In this document: positions 44,453-53,514 of the stretch, piece after piece
Position numbering within the stretch: the stretch's first letter is position 1
How the letters are laid out: every line of letters starts with the position of its first letter
Origin: Mycolicibacterium peregrinum
Lineage (GTDB): Bacteria; Actinomycetota; Actinomycetes; Mycobacteriales; Mycobacteriaceae
Assembly: GCF_001665785.1 (NCBI RefSeq)
Contig: NZ_LZSO01000026.1
Span: forward strand, 124,001 to 188,000
DNA: 64,000 bases
Direction of reading: 5' to 3'
The notes under the pieces: model-generated
The model's input: only the letters and a program-made list of their open reading frames with translations
Database searches by the model: none
Told to the model about the DNA's origin: nothing
Made by a program: the position numbers and the translations under genes

Positions 44453-44580
44453 GTCCCCATAGTGGCGGTTGTCGGTGAATGGTGCGCGCGTTCCGGGTAC
44501 CCGAATTCGTACCGCTCAACCAACGCCGCGCGAAGCACACCGCCGACGCGGTCGCGTTTGCGTCGGCTAGGTTCGACCTC

Positions 44581-46068
44581 ATGCCCGTCCCCAGCACCCT
44601 CGACCCACGCACTCCGGTCCTTGTCGGTTACGGCCAGGTCAACCAGCGGGAGGAGAATCCGGATGTCGAGCCGGTCGATCTGATGGTCGCGGCCGCCCGG
44701 GAGGCCGCGGATCCGCGGGTGCTGGAGGTTGTCGACTCGGTGCGGATCGTGAACCTGCTGTCCTGGCACTACCGGGATCCGGGTTTGCTGTTGGCGCAGC
44801 GCATCCGGGCCGACAAGGCGGCGACACGCTATACAGGGGTGGGCGGCAACGTCCCGCAGTCGTTGGTGAACGAGGCCTGTCTTGACCTGCAGGGCGGACG
44901 CGCCGAGGTGGTGCTGATCGCGGGCGCCGAGACCTGGCGCACCCGAAGCCGGCTGCGCAAGCTCGGGACCAAACCGGACTGGACCCGTCAGGACGAATCG
45001 GTGCCGGAGGCACCGGGCGCGCACGAGGGTGTACCGATGGCCGGTGAGGCCGAACTACGGATCAACCTGGACCGGCCGGCCTACGTGTATCCCATGTTCG
45101 AGCAGGCACTGCGGATCGCGGCGGGTGAGGACGGCGATGAGCACCGTCGGCGGATCGGCGAGTTGTGGTCCCGGTTCAGTGCGGTGGCGGCCGACAACCC
45201 GCACGCCTGGAGCTCCGAGGCGGTGCCTGCCGAGCAGATCTGGCAGCCGGGTCCGGACAACCGGATGATCAGCTGGCCCTACACCAAGTTGATGAACTCG
45301 AACAACATGGTCAACCAGGGTGCGGTGCTGATCCTGACCACCGTCGAGAAGGCAACGTATCTCCAGATCCCCACCGACCGTTGGGTTTTCCCGTATGCCG
45401 GGACGGACTCTCACGACACCTACGCGATCGGCGAGCGGGCCGAGCTCTACCGGTCACCCGCGATCCGGATCGCCGGACGGCGCGTTCTCGAATTGGCCGG
45501 GGTGGGCGTCGACGAGGTCGACTTCATCGACGTGTACTCCTGCTTCCCGTCCGCGGTGCAGGTGGCGGCGGCCGAAATCGGCCTGCCGCTGGCTGATCCG
45601 GCGCGACCGTTGACGGTCACCGGCGGGCTGACCTTCGCCGGCGGGCCGTGGAACAACTACGTGTCCCATTCGATCGCCACGATGGCCGAGAAACTCGTGG
45701 CGAATCCCGGTACCCGCGGGCTGATCACCGCCAATGGCGGTTACCTCACCAAGCACAGCTTCGGGGTGTACGGCACCGAGCCGCCGACCCATGAGTTCCG
45801 TTGGCAGGACGTGCAGTCCGAGGTCGATGCCGAGCCCACCCGGGCACTGCAGGTGGAATTCACCGGCACCGGCACCGTGGAATCGTGGACCACGCCGGTC
45901 GGTCGCGACGGTACCGCGGAACGGGCCTTCCTGGCAGTGCGTACGCCCGATGACGGACGTACGCTGGCCCGGATCGTCGACGAGTCACAGGCGGCGGCGA
46001 CGATGTCTTCCGACATCGCCGGGGCAAAGGTGCAGGTTCACGCCGACGGCAGCGCGACCCTGCTCTGA
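44581..46068 (+). CDS. Thiolase-superfamily acetyl-CoA acetyltransferase-like protein (Rv1867-like)
   Basis: A 495-residue thiolase-fold protein (TPVLVGYGQVNQREENP; ACLDLQGGRAEVVLIAGAET; DFIDVYSCFPSAVQVAAAEIGL; TGGLTFAGGPWNNYVSHSIATM; GLITANGGYLTKHSFGVYG). The nucleophilic Cys of true thiolases is not in the usual context (NEACLDLQGG), and the C-terminal CxG is replaced by NGGYLTKH. It is therefore more like SCP-x-type or lipid-metabolism thiolases. ATG 44581 is chosen over an in-frame ATG 102 bases upstream. Its 3' end overlaps the convergent ATPase gene by 31 bp. Confidence 0.85.
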   Translation: MPVPSTLDPRTPVLVGYGQVNQREENPDVEPVDLMVAAAREAADPRVLEVVDSVRIVNLLSWHYRDPGLLLAQRIRADKAATRYTGVGGNVPQSLVNEACLDLQGGRAEVVLIAGAETWRTRSRLRKLGTKPDWTRQDESVPEAPGAHEGVPMAGEAELRINLDRPAYVYPMFEQALRIAAGEDGDEHRRRIGELWSRFSAVAADNPHAWSSEAVPAEQIWQPGPDNRMISWPYTKLMNSNNMVNQGAVLILTTVEKATYLQIPTDRWVFPYAGTDSHDTYAIGERAELYRSPAIRIAGRRVLELAGVGVDEVDFIDVYSCFPSAVQVAAAEIGLPLADPARPLTVTGGLTFAGGPWNNYVSHSIATMAEKLVANPGTRGLITANGGYLTKHSFGVYGTEPPTHEFRWQDVQSEVDAEPTRALQVEFTGTGTVESWTTPVGRDGTAERAFLAVRTPDDGRTLARIVDESQAAATMSSDIAGAKVQVHADGSATLL

Positions 46069-49000
46069 GCGGCCAGCGTCAGCACCTCGTCAGCGGTCGG
46101 CGGGCTGGGCGGGTGGTACGACAGGCACCAGGGAGTCTGGATCTTGTGAAAGGCGTTGCCTTCCAACGCCAGATAGAACTGGCCTGAACGCAGCTTGCTG
46201 ATGTCGGGCACATGGCCGCCCTTCACCCGGGCCATCTCCCGGGCCACCGCGATCTGGGCGGGGGAGTTCAGCAGACCGTAGAACTGGGTGGTGGCATTGC
46301 CCGGGATGTGGTTGTGCAGACCGCGCGGGGACTGCGTGGCGAACACCAACCCGAGCCCGTACTTCCGGGCCTGCGACGACAGCGCCAGGGTGCTCTGTGT
46401 CGACGCGGTCGCATGGCTCGACGGGGCGAAGTTCTGCGCCTCGTCCATCACCAGCAATCCGCCCAACGGCCGGTCACCGGCCGGGTTGCGTTTGATCCAG
46501 GCGAACAGCGCCATCTGCAACTGGTTGACGAATCCTTCGCGCTGCTGGTCGGTGGTGAGGCCGGCCATGTTGATCACCGACACCCGTGCCCGGTAACCCG
46601 GCGACGGTGTCAACAACACCCCGGGATCGGCGGCGGCGCCGGCGCCGCCGAACAGCGGATCGTTGACCGTCGCCGCGCGCAGGTTCTGGGCCAACTCGGC
46701 TGCCAGCTTGTTCGCCCCGCCCAGTGCGCTGACCTCGGTGGGCAGGTTGGTGAGCAGGTCGATGAAGCCGTCCAGGCTGGTCGCGGGCCTCGCCCCGTAG
46801 TATCGCAGCGCCTCGCGCAGCACCGCGCGGGACCGCTCGGCCTTGGCCGTGCTCCCGACGATCAGGGCGCGGGGTTCGAGCGCGGCGACGGCAGATTCGA
46901 CGGCGTCGGCGAACTCGTCGTCGTCGTCGATGACACTGGCGAAGTCCGGTAGCGGCTGGAACGACAACGGGCGTCCCGTCGATCGGCGCGGAGTCCACAC
47001 CACCACCTCGGTGTTGTCGAAGTAGGCGTCGGCGCGCTCGTCGTCGGCCGGGGTCCACCCGGGTGGGTTCTCGGGCCAGCGGGCACCCAGCCGGGACAGG
47101 TCGTTGTTGGGGTCGAGCACGATCGACGAGACGCCCCGCAGCGCGCACTCCTCGACCAGCCGCCGGATCAGCACGGTCTTCCCCGACCCGGAGCCCGCGA
47201 AGATGGCGGTGTGCTTGCGCAGCGCGGCCAGTTCGACCGACACCGGACGCCCGCCTGGACTGTCCAGGCCGAGGGTCACCGCGGTAGGTGAGTGCTCGAT
47301 CACCGGCGCGGGCGGCTGCACACGGATGGGCCCGGTCGCGAGTTCGGCGTCCACATCGATCTGGGCCGGCGGCGGCGGATCACCCGCGATGTCCCCGAGC
47401 GCGGCTCGCAACCAGCCGATCCCGTGGGCCGGGCGGCGGCGGCGCAGCCACTCCGGCAGGTCGGGGTGGTTGTCGTCGATGAGGTCGCGTAGCGCGGTCA
47501 TGGTGCGCACGTCGTCCTCGCTCATCGGCAGCACCCGGCCACCGGCCGCCTCGAACTCGGCGATCATGACCGTCGTTTTGGCGCCCTTGGGCCACGCGGA
47601 GTTGCGCAGCAGGAACAGCTGGCGCCGGTCTGGACTGAAACCGGTTGCTTCCCAGGCTTTTCGGATCCTGTTCTGGACCGCGACGGCGTTGCCGGACGAG
47701 ATGGCGCGGAATGCCCAGTGCCTTTCGTCGTCGGTGGTGGCGTCGAGAGTCTGGCGAAGCCGCCCGTGCAGCACCACCCGTTGGCCCGGGAGCGGATCGG
47801 GACGAAACGCCTGTCCGGCCTCACCGAGTTCGGTGATCCAGGCGTCGAGCGCCGCCGACAGCAGGCCGGGCATGGTGGTGTCCTCGCCGTCGGGGTCGAG
47901 CGCGGCGACCGTCACGGCGCGGCGCCGGTAGTCGGCGAAGCGGCGGTCCAGTTCGCCGGTGTCGCCCTGGGCAGCGCCGCCCGAGCCGGTTTCGGGCGTG
48001 CCGGCAGCCTCGGCGGTGAGACTGGAGAGCTCCTCGATCGTGTCGCGTTCCAGGCACCGGCGGACATGGGTGTCGGCGCGTTTGAGCAGCTGACGCGGCG
48101 TGTACTGGGTGGCTTCGTCGAACGCTGCCGGCAGGATCGGCCAACTCGGGTACGGCGCGGTGAACCCGATCGAGGCGTAGCTGGCGGTGAACCGGCGTTC
48201 CAGGATGGCGCGACCGACGTCTGGCGTCGGCAGACCCTGCAACAGCGCGGTGGTGCGGAACCTGTCCTGAACGGTGGCGGTGGCGCGGTCCTGGATGGCT
48301 TCCCACGCCGCCGGTAGGCAGGCCACCACGCCGACGGTGCGGCGCATGGTCTGCCGGATCGACATGAGGCCGTGTGCGATGTGCTCAAGGTCGCGGTTGC
48401 CCGCACTTCCATCGGGGCCCGCGCCGGCAGTGTCCGTGCGCTCGGTGGACTGGGCCAGCAGCGTGTCGATCTGGTCGAGCGCCAGGACCGACGGCCCGGC
48501 AAGGGCGATCAGCCGTGAGATGTCGCGGACCGATTCCTGCGCGGTGAGTGTCGGTGCGGGCAGCCCCCAGGCCTCCCGTTCGCCGCTGCCGGTCAGGAAG
48601 GCCTCGCCGATGTCCTGCAGCTCGAGGTCACCGGCACCGAGCAGCACGAGGGCGCGCAGGGTGTGGTGGGCGCGTTTGACGGTGTGGCGGTGGACCTTGT
48701 GCAGCGCGTTGACGAAGTCGTTGAGGATTTCGGGCGTCAGGTCGTCGTCGCCGATGACGGCCCGCCGGCTTGCCCGGGAGATGTGGGCGACCGAGGACAG
48801 CTCCCACAGCATGTCTTTGAGTTGGGTCTCGCGCTCGCTGCCCGGCCGGCCCAGGCTCTCCAGGATCCCCGCGCGGGCGGACTGCCAGAAGCTGGCCGCA
48901 TCAAGCAGTTCGACCAGGAAGAAGTAGCCGCCGCCGGTTTGCACCTGTTCGCGCACCTGACCGAGCAGGTGGGTCTTGCCGGATCCGGCCGGGCCCCGCA

Positions 49001-49187
49001 CCACCACACCCAGCGGGCTGGAGTCGGTTTCGCGTTCGGCATCGCCGAAGGCGGCCATGACGTCGGCCATCGGCCGGTCGTGCAGCCCGCGCACGTGGAG
49101 CGCGCCCTGCGAATGCCACAGATCGTCGGCGGTCGGTGCCCAGGTCAGGCGAAGCGCGCTGAGCGCTTCGCGATGCTGTAACTCCAT
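46038..49187 (-). CDS. Large double-P-loop ATPase: N-terminal AAA (ORC/Cdc6-like) plus C-terminal HerA/FtsK-like domain
   Basis: A 1049-residue cytoplasmic protein with no membrane segment. The N-terminal ATPase has Walker A GPAGSGKTHLL (about residues 65-75) and a Walker B-like LALDQID (about 235-241), where Gln replaces the usual Glu. It ends in a helical lid (YTPRQLLKRADTHVRRCLERD). The C-terminal ATPase has FAGSGSGKTVLIRRL (about 662-676), VLDPNNDLSRLG, and Walker B LLVMDEAQNFAPS (about 907-919). A sensor/arginine-finger-like ATQSPRGLHNHIPGNATTQFYG, as in HerA/VirB4/TraG DNA or protein pumps, follows. I recognise no nuclease domain. It starts at ATG 49187, coupled (TGATG) to the small gene before it. 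The pair looks like a DNA-translocating module; its function is unknown. Confidence 0.85.
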   Translation of the reverse strand: MELQHREALSALRLTWAPTADDLWHSQGALHVRGLHDRPMADVMAAFGDAERETDSSPLGVVVRGPAGSGKTHLLGQVREQVQTGGGYFFLVELLDAASFWQSARAGILESLGRPGSERETQLKDMLWELSSVAHISRASRRAVIGDDDLTPEILNDFVNALHKVHRHTVKRAHHTLRALVLLGAGDLELQDIGEAFLTGSGEREAWGLPAPTLTAQESVRDISRLIALAGPSVLALDQIDTLLAQSTERTDTAGAGPDGSAGNRDLEHIAHGLMSIRQTMRRTVGVVACLPAAWEAIQDRATATVQDRFRTTALLQGLPTPDVGRAILERRFTASYASIGFTAPYPSWPILPAAFDEATQYTPRQLLKRADTHVRRCLERDTIEELSSLTAEAAGTPETGSGGAAQGDTGELDRRFADYRRRAVTVAALDPDGEDTTMPGLLSAALDAWITELGEAGQAFRPDPLPGQRVVLHGRLRQTLDATTDDERHWAFRAISSGNAVAVQNRIRKAWEATGFSPDRRQLFLLRNSAWPKGAKTTVMIAEFEAAGGRVLPMSEDDVRTMTALRDLIDDNHPDLPEWLRRRRPAHGIGWLRAALGDIAGDPPPPAQIDVDAELATGPIRVQPPAPVIEHSPTAVTLGLDSPGGRPVSVELAALRKHTAIFAGSGSGKTVLIRRLVEECALRGVSSIVLDPNNDLSRLGARWPENPPGWTPADDERADAYFDNTEVVVWTPRRSTGRPLSFQPLPDFASVIDDDDEFADAVESAVAALEPRALIVGSTAKAERSRAVLREALRYYGARPATSLDGFIDLLTNLPTEVSALGGANKLAAELAQNLRAATVNDPLFGGAGAAADPGVLLTPSPGYRARVSVINMAGLTTDQQREGFVNQLQMALFAWIKRNPAGDRPLGGLLVMDEAQNFAPSSHATASTQSTLALSSQARKYGLGLVFATQSPRGLHNHIPGNATTQFYGLLNSPAQIAVAREMARVKGGHVPDISKLRSGQFYLALEGNAFHKIQTPWCLSYHPPSPPTADEVLTLAAQSRVALPSA

Positions 49188-49831
49188 CAGGACTCGATCG
49201 CGATCAGGTGTTTGTCCTGGTTGCCTATCTCCACCGCGGCTTCGCGGTCGGCGGGGGTGAGCACCTTCTGGTTCTCCTCGGGGATCAGGCTGACGCCGGG
49301 CTGCTGGTAGAGGCTGATCAGCGCGGCGTCGACGGTGGGTCTGGGCAGCCCGGGCACGGCCTGGCGGAGCCGCAGCAGACTAACCCAGCCGCCGGGTCGG
49401 GTGGTCAGCCCGGCGTAAGCGGTACGCAGCTGGATTTCGGGACCGGCTCCGGGCACCGGTGCGGCTGCTTGGGCCGGCACCTCGGCGGGCAGGAACACGT
49501 CGGCGGGAACGAGGTCGGCGTGTTCGAAGTAGCGGTGCAGCGCACCGAGAAGCGTGTACAGGGCCTTGCCCTGTCCGGTGGACCTGTTCGGCGCGTCGGC
49601 GCCGAACAGGGATCGGCACAGCGCCCACCCGGCGTCGGTCAGTTCATGGACGAGCGGTCGGCTTCCGCTGGACTCGATCAGGCCCAACCGGTTGAGCCGG
49701 TCGCGCTTCGGTTTGTCGAGTTTGGGCCCGAGCCGCTCCAGCTCGGCGTTGGCCACCGGACGGGACTCGGCCATCAGTACCAGCAGGACCGCCTGCTCGG
49801 TGCCGGTCAGGTCGTCGGGTGTGACATTCAC
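49187..49831 (-). CDS. Small winged-helix-like partner of the HerA-type ATPase
   Basis: A 214-residue protein from GTG 49831 (MNVTPDDLTGTEQAV), with GGAAGGTGAG 7 bases upstream; an in-frame start at 49903 adds residues without similarity. Residues 10-70 look like a winged helix (TEQAVLLVLMAESRPVANAELERLGPKLDKPKRDRLNRLGLIE, then HELTDAGWALC). The C-terminal half has a second helix-turn-helix-like unit (VSLLRLRQAVPGLPRPTVDAALISLYQQPGVSLIPEENQ). It overlaps the ATPase gene by one base. It probably binds DNA and guides or regulates the ATPase; this is inference. Confidence 0.75.
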   Translation of the reverse strand: MNVTPDDLTGTEQAVLLVLMAESRPVANAELERLGPKLDKPKRDRLNRLGLIESSGSRPLVHELTDAGWALCRSLFGADAPNRSTGQGKALYTLLGALHRYFEHADLVPADVFLPAEVPAQAAAPVPGAGPEIQLRTAYAGLTTRPGGWVSLLRLRQAVPGLPRPTVDAALISLYQQPGVSLIPEENQKVLTPADREAAVEIGNQDKHLIAIES

Positions 49832-49983
49832 CGGTTGCTCACCTTCCTGCCGTCGTCGCATTTGCACGCGGACGGGTTGATGCCGGGCACGTGTTCCATG
49901 CACGTTAGCGCGTACCCCTGACCGCGCGAGAAACTTGTTGCGCCGCAGGGATTTCGCCCGCCCAGTGGGCGAGGTGCCCGCAG

Positions 49984-51222
49984 CTACCGGGTCGGCAGCG
50001 GCTGCGCCGGGTCGGCCAAGCGGTCGGGATCGACCGGCTCGGCCGATCGGATCAGCGCCTTGACGTCGTCAAGGACATCCCACACGTTGACGTTCATCCC
50101 CGCCAGAACACGGTTGTCGGTGTCGAGCCAGAAAGCCACGAATTCGCGCCCAGCAACGTCGCCGCGGAAAACGACGCGCTGATATTCGGGTGCATGGCCG
50201 ACATATTCCATACCGAGGTCGTACTGATCGGTGAAGAAATAAGGCAGCTCGGTGTATTCCGGGGCGGCCCCGGCGTACTTGCCCAGCATCCCAGCGGCAG
50301 CCACCGCGGGTTGCTTGAGGGCGTTCGCCCAGTGCTCGGTACGGATTCGCACACCGAAGAACGGGTGTTGCGCGGCCGCGATGTCGCCGACGGCGTAGAT
50401 GTCGGGATCGCTGCTGCGCAGCGACGCGTCGACGAGCACCCCGCCGTCTGCGATGGCCAGCCCTGCCTGTTCGGCCAGTCCGATGTTCGGCGCCGCGCCG
50501 ACGGCGATCAGGACCGCGTCGGCGGCGACGGTGGAGCCGTCCCCGAGCCGCAGTCCCGTGGCGGTGCCGTTGTCCGTGGTGATCTCCTGCACCGATTGGT
50601 CCAGTCGGAGGTCGACCCCGTGTTCACGGTGCAATTGCGCGAACACCTCACCGACCTCGGCGCCCAATGCGGCCAGCAGGGGCAGGTGTGCGGCCTCGAC
50701 CACGGTGACCGTCACGTCGCGACCGCGCGCAGCGGCGGCGACCTCCAGCCCGATCCATCCGGCCCCCACGACGGCCAGGGACGAACCCGGGGTCAGCACC
50801 GCGCTCAGGGCTGCAGCGTCGTCGATGGTGCGCAGGTAGTGCACGCCCGCGGCGTCGGCTCCCGGGATCGGTGGTCGTCGTGAGGAGGACCCGGTGGCCA
50901 GCAGCAGCTTGTCGTAGCCGACGGTGGTGCCGTCAGGTAGCGCAAGGGTGTGCTCGGCGGCGTTGACGGCGGAGACCTCGGTTCCCAGCCGCAGTTCGAC
51001 GTTGTGGTCGCGGTACCAGGCCGCCGAATCGGTGGTGAAATCGTCGAGCTTCTGCTTGCCGGCCAGGTATTCCTTGGACAGCGGCGGACGCTCGTAGGGC
51101 AGGTGGTCCTCGGCGGCGAACAGCACAACATGGCCATCAAAGTCGTTGTCCCGCAGTGCTTCAGCGGCCTTGGCTCCGGCCAGGCCACCGCCGACGATCG
51201 CAATTGTGGACGACGTTGTCAT
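49984..51222 (-). CDS. FAD-dependent ferredoxin-reductase-type oxidoreductase (Rv1869c-like)
   Basis: A 412-residue flavoprotein with an N-terminal FAD fold (IAIVGGGLAGAKAAEALR), PYERPPLSKEYL (the family signature of rubredoxin/putidaredoxin reductases), an NAD fold (LAVVGAGWIGLEVAAAARG) and the second FAD contact (DPDIYAVGDIAAAQHP). It passes electrons from NAD(P)H to a ferredoxin for cytochrome P450 or dioxygenase systems; the partner is not nearby. The start is ATG 51222, and a longer frame into the DUF72 gene is rejected. Confidence 0.92.
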   Translation of the reverse strand: MTTSSTIAIVGGGLAGAKAAEALRDNDFDGHVVLFAAEDHLPYERPPLSKEYLAGKQKLDDFTTDSAAWYRDHNVELRLGTEVSAVNAAEHTLALPDGTTVGYDKLLLATGSSSRRPPIPGADAAGVHYLRTIDDAAALSAVLTPGSSLAVVGAGWIGLEVAAAARGRDVTVTVVEAAHLPLLAALGAEVGEVFAQLHREHGVDLRLDQSVQEITTDNGTATGLRLGDGSTVAADAVLIAVGAAPNIGLAEQAGLAIADGGVLVDASLRSSDPDIYAVGDIAAAQHPFFGVRIRTEHWANALKQPAVAAAGMLGKYAGAAPEYTELPYFFTDQYDLGMEYVGHAPEYQRVVFRGDVAGREFVAFWLDTDNRVLAGMNVNVWDVLDDVKALIRSAEPVDPDRLADPAQPLPTR

Positions 51223-51233
51223 GTCGATCCAGC

Positions 51234-51962
51234 CTACGCGCCCGCGGCCAACAGCCTCAGCTTTCGGGCGTTGCGCACCGCGTGACCACCGAGATCGTTG
51301 TTGAAATACACCACGACACGGTGGTTGTCGCGGTCCCACTGCCGGATCTGCTGTGCCCACTCCGACAGCTGGTCGTCGGAGTAACAGCCGGCGTAGAGGC
51401 CGTCGTCGGCCGGGCCGTGCATGCGGACGTACACCAGGTCGCTGGTGGCCACGGGCCGGCAGGCCAAGCCGGGACCGCTCATCACGACGTACGCGGCGCC
51501 GTACTTCTCCAACAGCCCGTACACCGCAGGTTCGTGCCAGGAGGGATGCCGCAGCTCCATGGCCACCCGGATCGGGCGCGGGAGTTGGGCAAGGAAACCG
51601 CTGAGCAGTCCGTCGTCCCGCTCGATCGCCGGATGAAGCTGGACCAGCAGTGCTTCGTTGTGCGGTTCGAGCAGCTGCCAGTACTTCTCGAACCGCGGCG
51701 TCCAGCTCTCGGGCGACCGCAGTCTCCGGTAATGCGTCAGACCGCGCTGCGCCTTGACCGACATGGTGAATCCTTCGGGCATCTGGTCGCGCCACCCGGT
51801 GAACGTCGTATCCGCGGGCCAGCGGTAGAAGCTGCCGTTGAGTTCGACGGTGTCGAACTCGTCAACGTAGTGGGCCAGTCGGGACTTCGCCGGGGTGCCG
51901 CGTGGATAGAGCACCCCGGTCCAGTGGTCGTACGACCAGCCCGAGGTGCCGATCCTGATCAT
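51234..51962 (-). CDS. DUF72 (YecE-like) TIM-barrel protein
   Basis: A 242-residue protein with the DUF72 hallmarks: IRIGTSGWSYDHWTGVLYP, EFDTVELNGSFYRWP, MSVKAQRGLTHYRRL, VAMELRHPSWHE and a C-terminal VVVYFNNDLGGHAVRNA. The fold resembles sugar isomerases and endonuclease IV; the biochemical role is unknown. It starts at ATG 51962, 10 bp after the lipoprotein gene, and ends 12 bp before the reductase, so the three form one transcription unit. Confidence 0.92.
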   Translation of the reverse strand: MIRIGTSGWSYDHWTGVLYPRGTPAKSRLAHYVDEFDTVELNGSFYRWPADTTFTGWRDQMPEGFTMSVKAQRGLTHYRRLRSPESWTPRFEKYWQLLEPHNEALLVQLHPAIERDDGLLSGFLAQLPRPIRVAMELRHPSWHEPAVYGLLEKYGAAYVVMSGPGLACRPVATSDLVYVRMHGPADDGLYAGCYSDDQLSEWAQQIRQWDRDNHRVVVYFNNDLGGHAVRNARKLRLLAAGA

Positions 51963-51971
51963 CTGCCATCG

Positions 51972-52553
51972 CTAGGGGACGTCTGTGTAGTGCAGGGTGT
52001 AGCCCTCGGCAGAGAACGTGAAACCTCGGCCCGTCACTTCCCTCACGCAGGACACCCCGGACTGCTCCTGGACGTTGCAGCGGAAACCCGCCACCGCGAG
52101 CACCTTGCCGAACGGCAGTACGACGGCGGCCGACTGCGCGAAATCAGGCTGCGCGAGGTTGGCGAAACGGGCGTCGGTATCCCGGTCGAGAACCAGGGCG
52201 TTCGGCGCCGCGGTCCCGCCGGTGGCATCGGGCACCGTTTCGGGGGCACCCGTCACGCTCATCGTCGAGGTGCCACCGGCCGGTTGGCACCCGGCGCGGT
52301 CGCGGGGCAGGATCGCGCACTGCCAGCGCCCGCTCGGGGTACTGAAGTAGTAGCCCTTGCGGCCGTTGACCTCGATGGCGTACTCGGCGGCGTCGACCAG
52401 GTTTGCGGTGCCGAACTGGGGCGGCGGTGCGGTGGCGGCCGTCGGTGGAGGCGCGGCGGCATCGTCGGTGTTGACGACGGTTCCCGACGTGCATCCGGTG
52501 AGCGCGGCAGCGGCGGCTCCAACGATTGCACAGCGGACGAGGCAAGCCTTCAC
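51972..52553 (-). CDS. Secreted lipoprotein, hypothetical
   Basis: A 193-residue protein from GTG 52553. It has a signal peptide with lipobox LTGC (Cys21), so lipid-anchored outside the membrane. A short Thr/Pro/Ala linker (AAPPPTAATAPPP) and a compact domain follow, with paired cysteines (GRWQCAILPRDRAGCQPA; GFRCNVQEQSGVSCVREV) that probably form disulfides. It ends in a FTFSAEGYTLHYT strand. A mycobacterial family with no known function. Divergent from the DUF998 gene across 55 bp. Confidence 0.85.
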   Translation of the reverse strand: MKACLVRCAIVGAAAAALTGCTSGTVVNTDDAAAPPPTAATAPPPQFGTANLVDAAEYAIEVNGRKGYYFSTPSGRWQCAILPRDRAGCQPAGGTSTMSVTGAPETVPDATGGTAAPNALVLDRDTDARFANLAQPDFAQSAAVVLPFGKVLAVAGFRCNVQEQSGVSCVREVTGRGFTFSAEGYTLHYTDVP

Positions 52554-52608
52554 GACGCAAGACCCTAGCCAACTGTCGTCGAGGCGGGAACGGTAGCGTC
52601 GACTTTCC

Positions 52609-53295
52609 GTGACTCCCAACGCGAGCCCGGCGGCGCCCCGATTCACCACGGCGTTGCTCGCCGCAGGAGTGGCCGCTGGATTGCTGATCTCGACGGTGTC
52701 GCTCATCCTGGCGTTCACCCGACCCGGCTTCGATCTGACGCGGCACGCCAATTCGATGTTGGCCCTGGGGGATTGGGGTTGGGTTCAAACGACGAACTTC
52801 ATCGTCTCCGGCCTGCTGCTGATGGCCTTCGGGGTGGGGATCTGGCGCGCCTCCCCGGGTGTGCTGTCTGGCCGGGTCGCGGCGGTATGTGTGACGCTCT
52901 ACGGACTGCTGGCCGGTGTCGTGGTGGGGCTGAACCCGACCGATCCGGGCGCCGGATTCCCGCCGGGCTGTCCCGGGGTCGATGTGATGAGCACCTCGGC
53001 AAAGATCCACGGCATGGCCGGCGGGCTGGGATTTCTGGCCATGACGTGCGGATGTTTCGTGCTGGCAAGGTATTTCACCGGCATCGGCGATCGGGTGTGG
53101 GCGGTGGTATCGGCGGTGATCGGGCTCGCGATCCTGGCGGTCCTCGCCTACCTGGGTTCCCATTCCGGGGCGCAGGCCGAGACGTTCAACTATGTGCCGG
53201 TCTGGGTCGTCGGAGCGATGCTGTGGCTGTTCATCGCGGCGGTGGCCGCGCGACTGCTGCGCTCACATCGCGGCGCACACATCGGCGCCCAATAG
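52609..53295 (+). CDS. DUF998 integral membrane protein
   Basis: A 228-residue protein with six membrane segments (for example ALLAAGVAAGLLISTVSLILAF; NFIVSGLLLMAFGVGIW; KIHGMAGGLGFLAMTCGCFVLA). The conserved GLNPTDPGAGFPPG loop and the HG in AKIHGMAGG mark DUF998. The start is GTG 52609; TAGCGT at 52594-52599 ends 9 bases before it, so the mRNA may be leaderless. The 3' end overlaps the convergent mini membrane protein gene by 33 bp. Function unknown. Confidence 0.88.
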   Translation: MTPNASPAAPRFTTALLAAGVAAGLLISTVSLILAFTRPGFDLTRHANSMLALGDWGWVQTTNFIVSGLLLMAFGVGIWRASPGVLSGRVAAVCVTLYGLLAGVVVGLNPTDPGAGFPPGCPGVDVMSTSAKIHGMAGGLGFLAMTCGCFVLARYFTGIGDRVWAVVSAVIGLAILAVLAYLGSHSGAQAETFNYVPVWVVGAMLWLFIAAVAARLLRSHRGAHIGAQ

Positions 53296-53514
53296 CAGCA
53301 CCGGCCACAGCAGCGTCACCTGACCGAAGGCCACCAGGTCGGCGCCGGCCGGGAATTTGGTCAGCAGACTCGACTCGATCAGCTGCACCTGCTCTGGATG
53401 GAAGAACGTCCAGACCAGCCCGATCACCAGGTAGGGCAGGGCCAGCCACATCAAGGTCTCCAGCACCTGTTCGACGCTGAGCTTGTGGCCCAGGATCCGG
53501 TGAATCCGGTGCAT
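53263..53514 (-). CDS. Mini membrane protein B, paralogue of 54395-54619
   Basis: An 83-residue protein with two membrane segments (LETLMWLALPYLVIGLVWTFFH; LVAFGQVTLLWPVLLLGADVC). It shares with the upstream 74-residue protein the pattern RILG, then ALPYLVIGLVW, then WPVLLL and a near-terminal VC. It starts at ATG 53514, coupled to the MpaB gene stop (TGATG). The 3' end overlaps the DUF998 gene on the other strand by 33 bp. Function unknown; probably a membrane partner of the oxygenase. Confidence 0.75.
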   Translation of the reverse strand: MHRIHRILGHKLSVEQVLETLMWLALPYLVIGLVWTFFHPEQVQLIESSLLTKFPAGADLVAFGQVTLLWPVLLLGADVCAAM

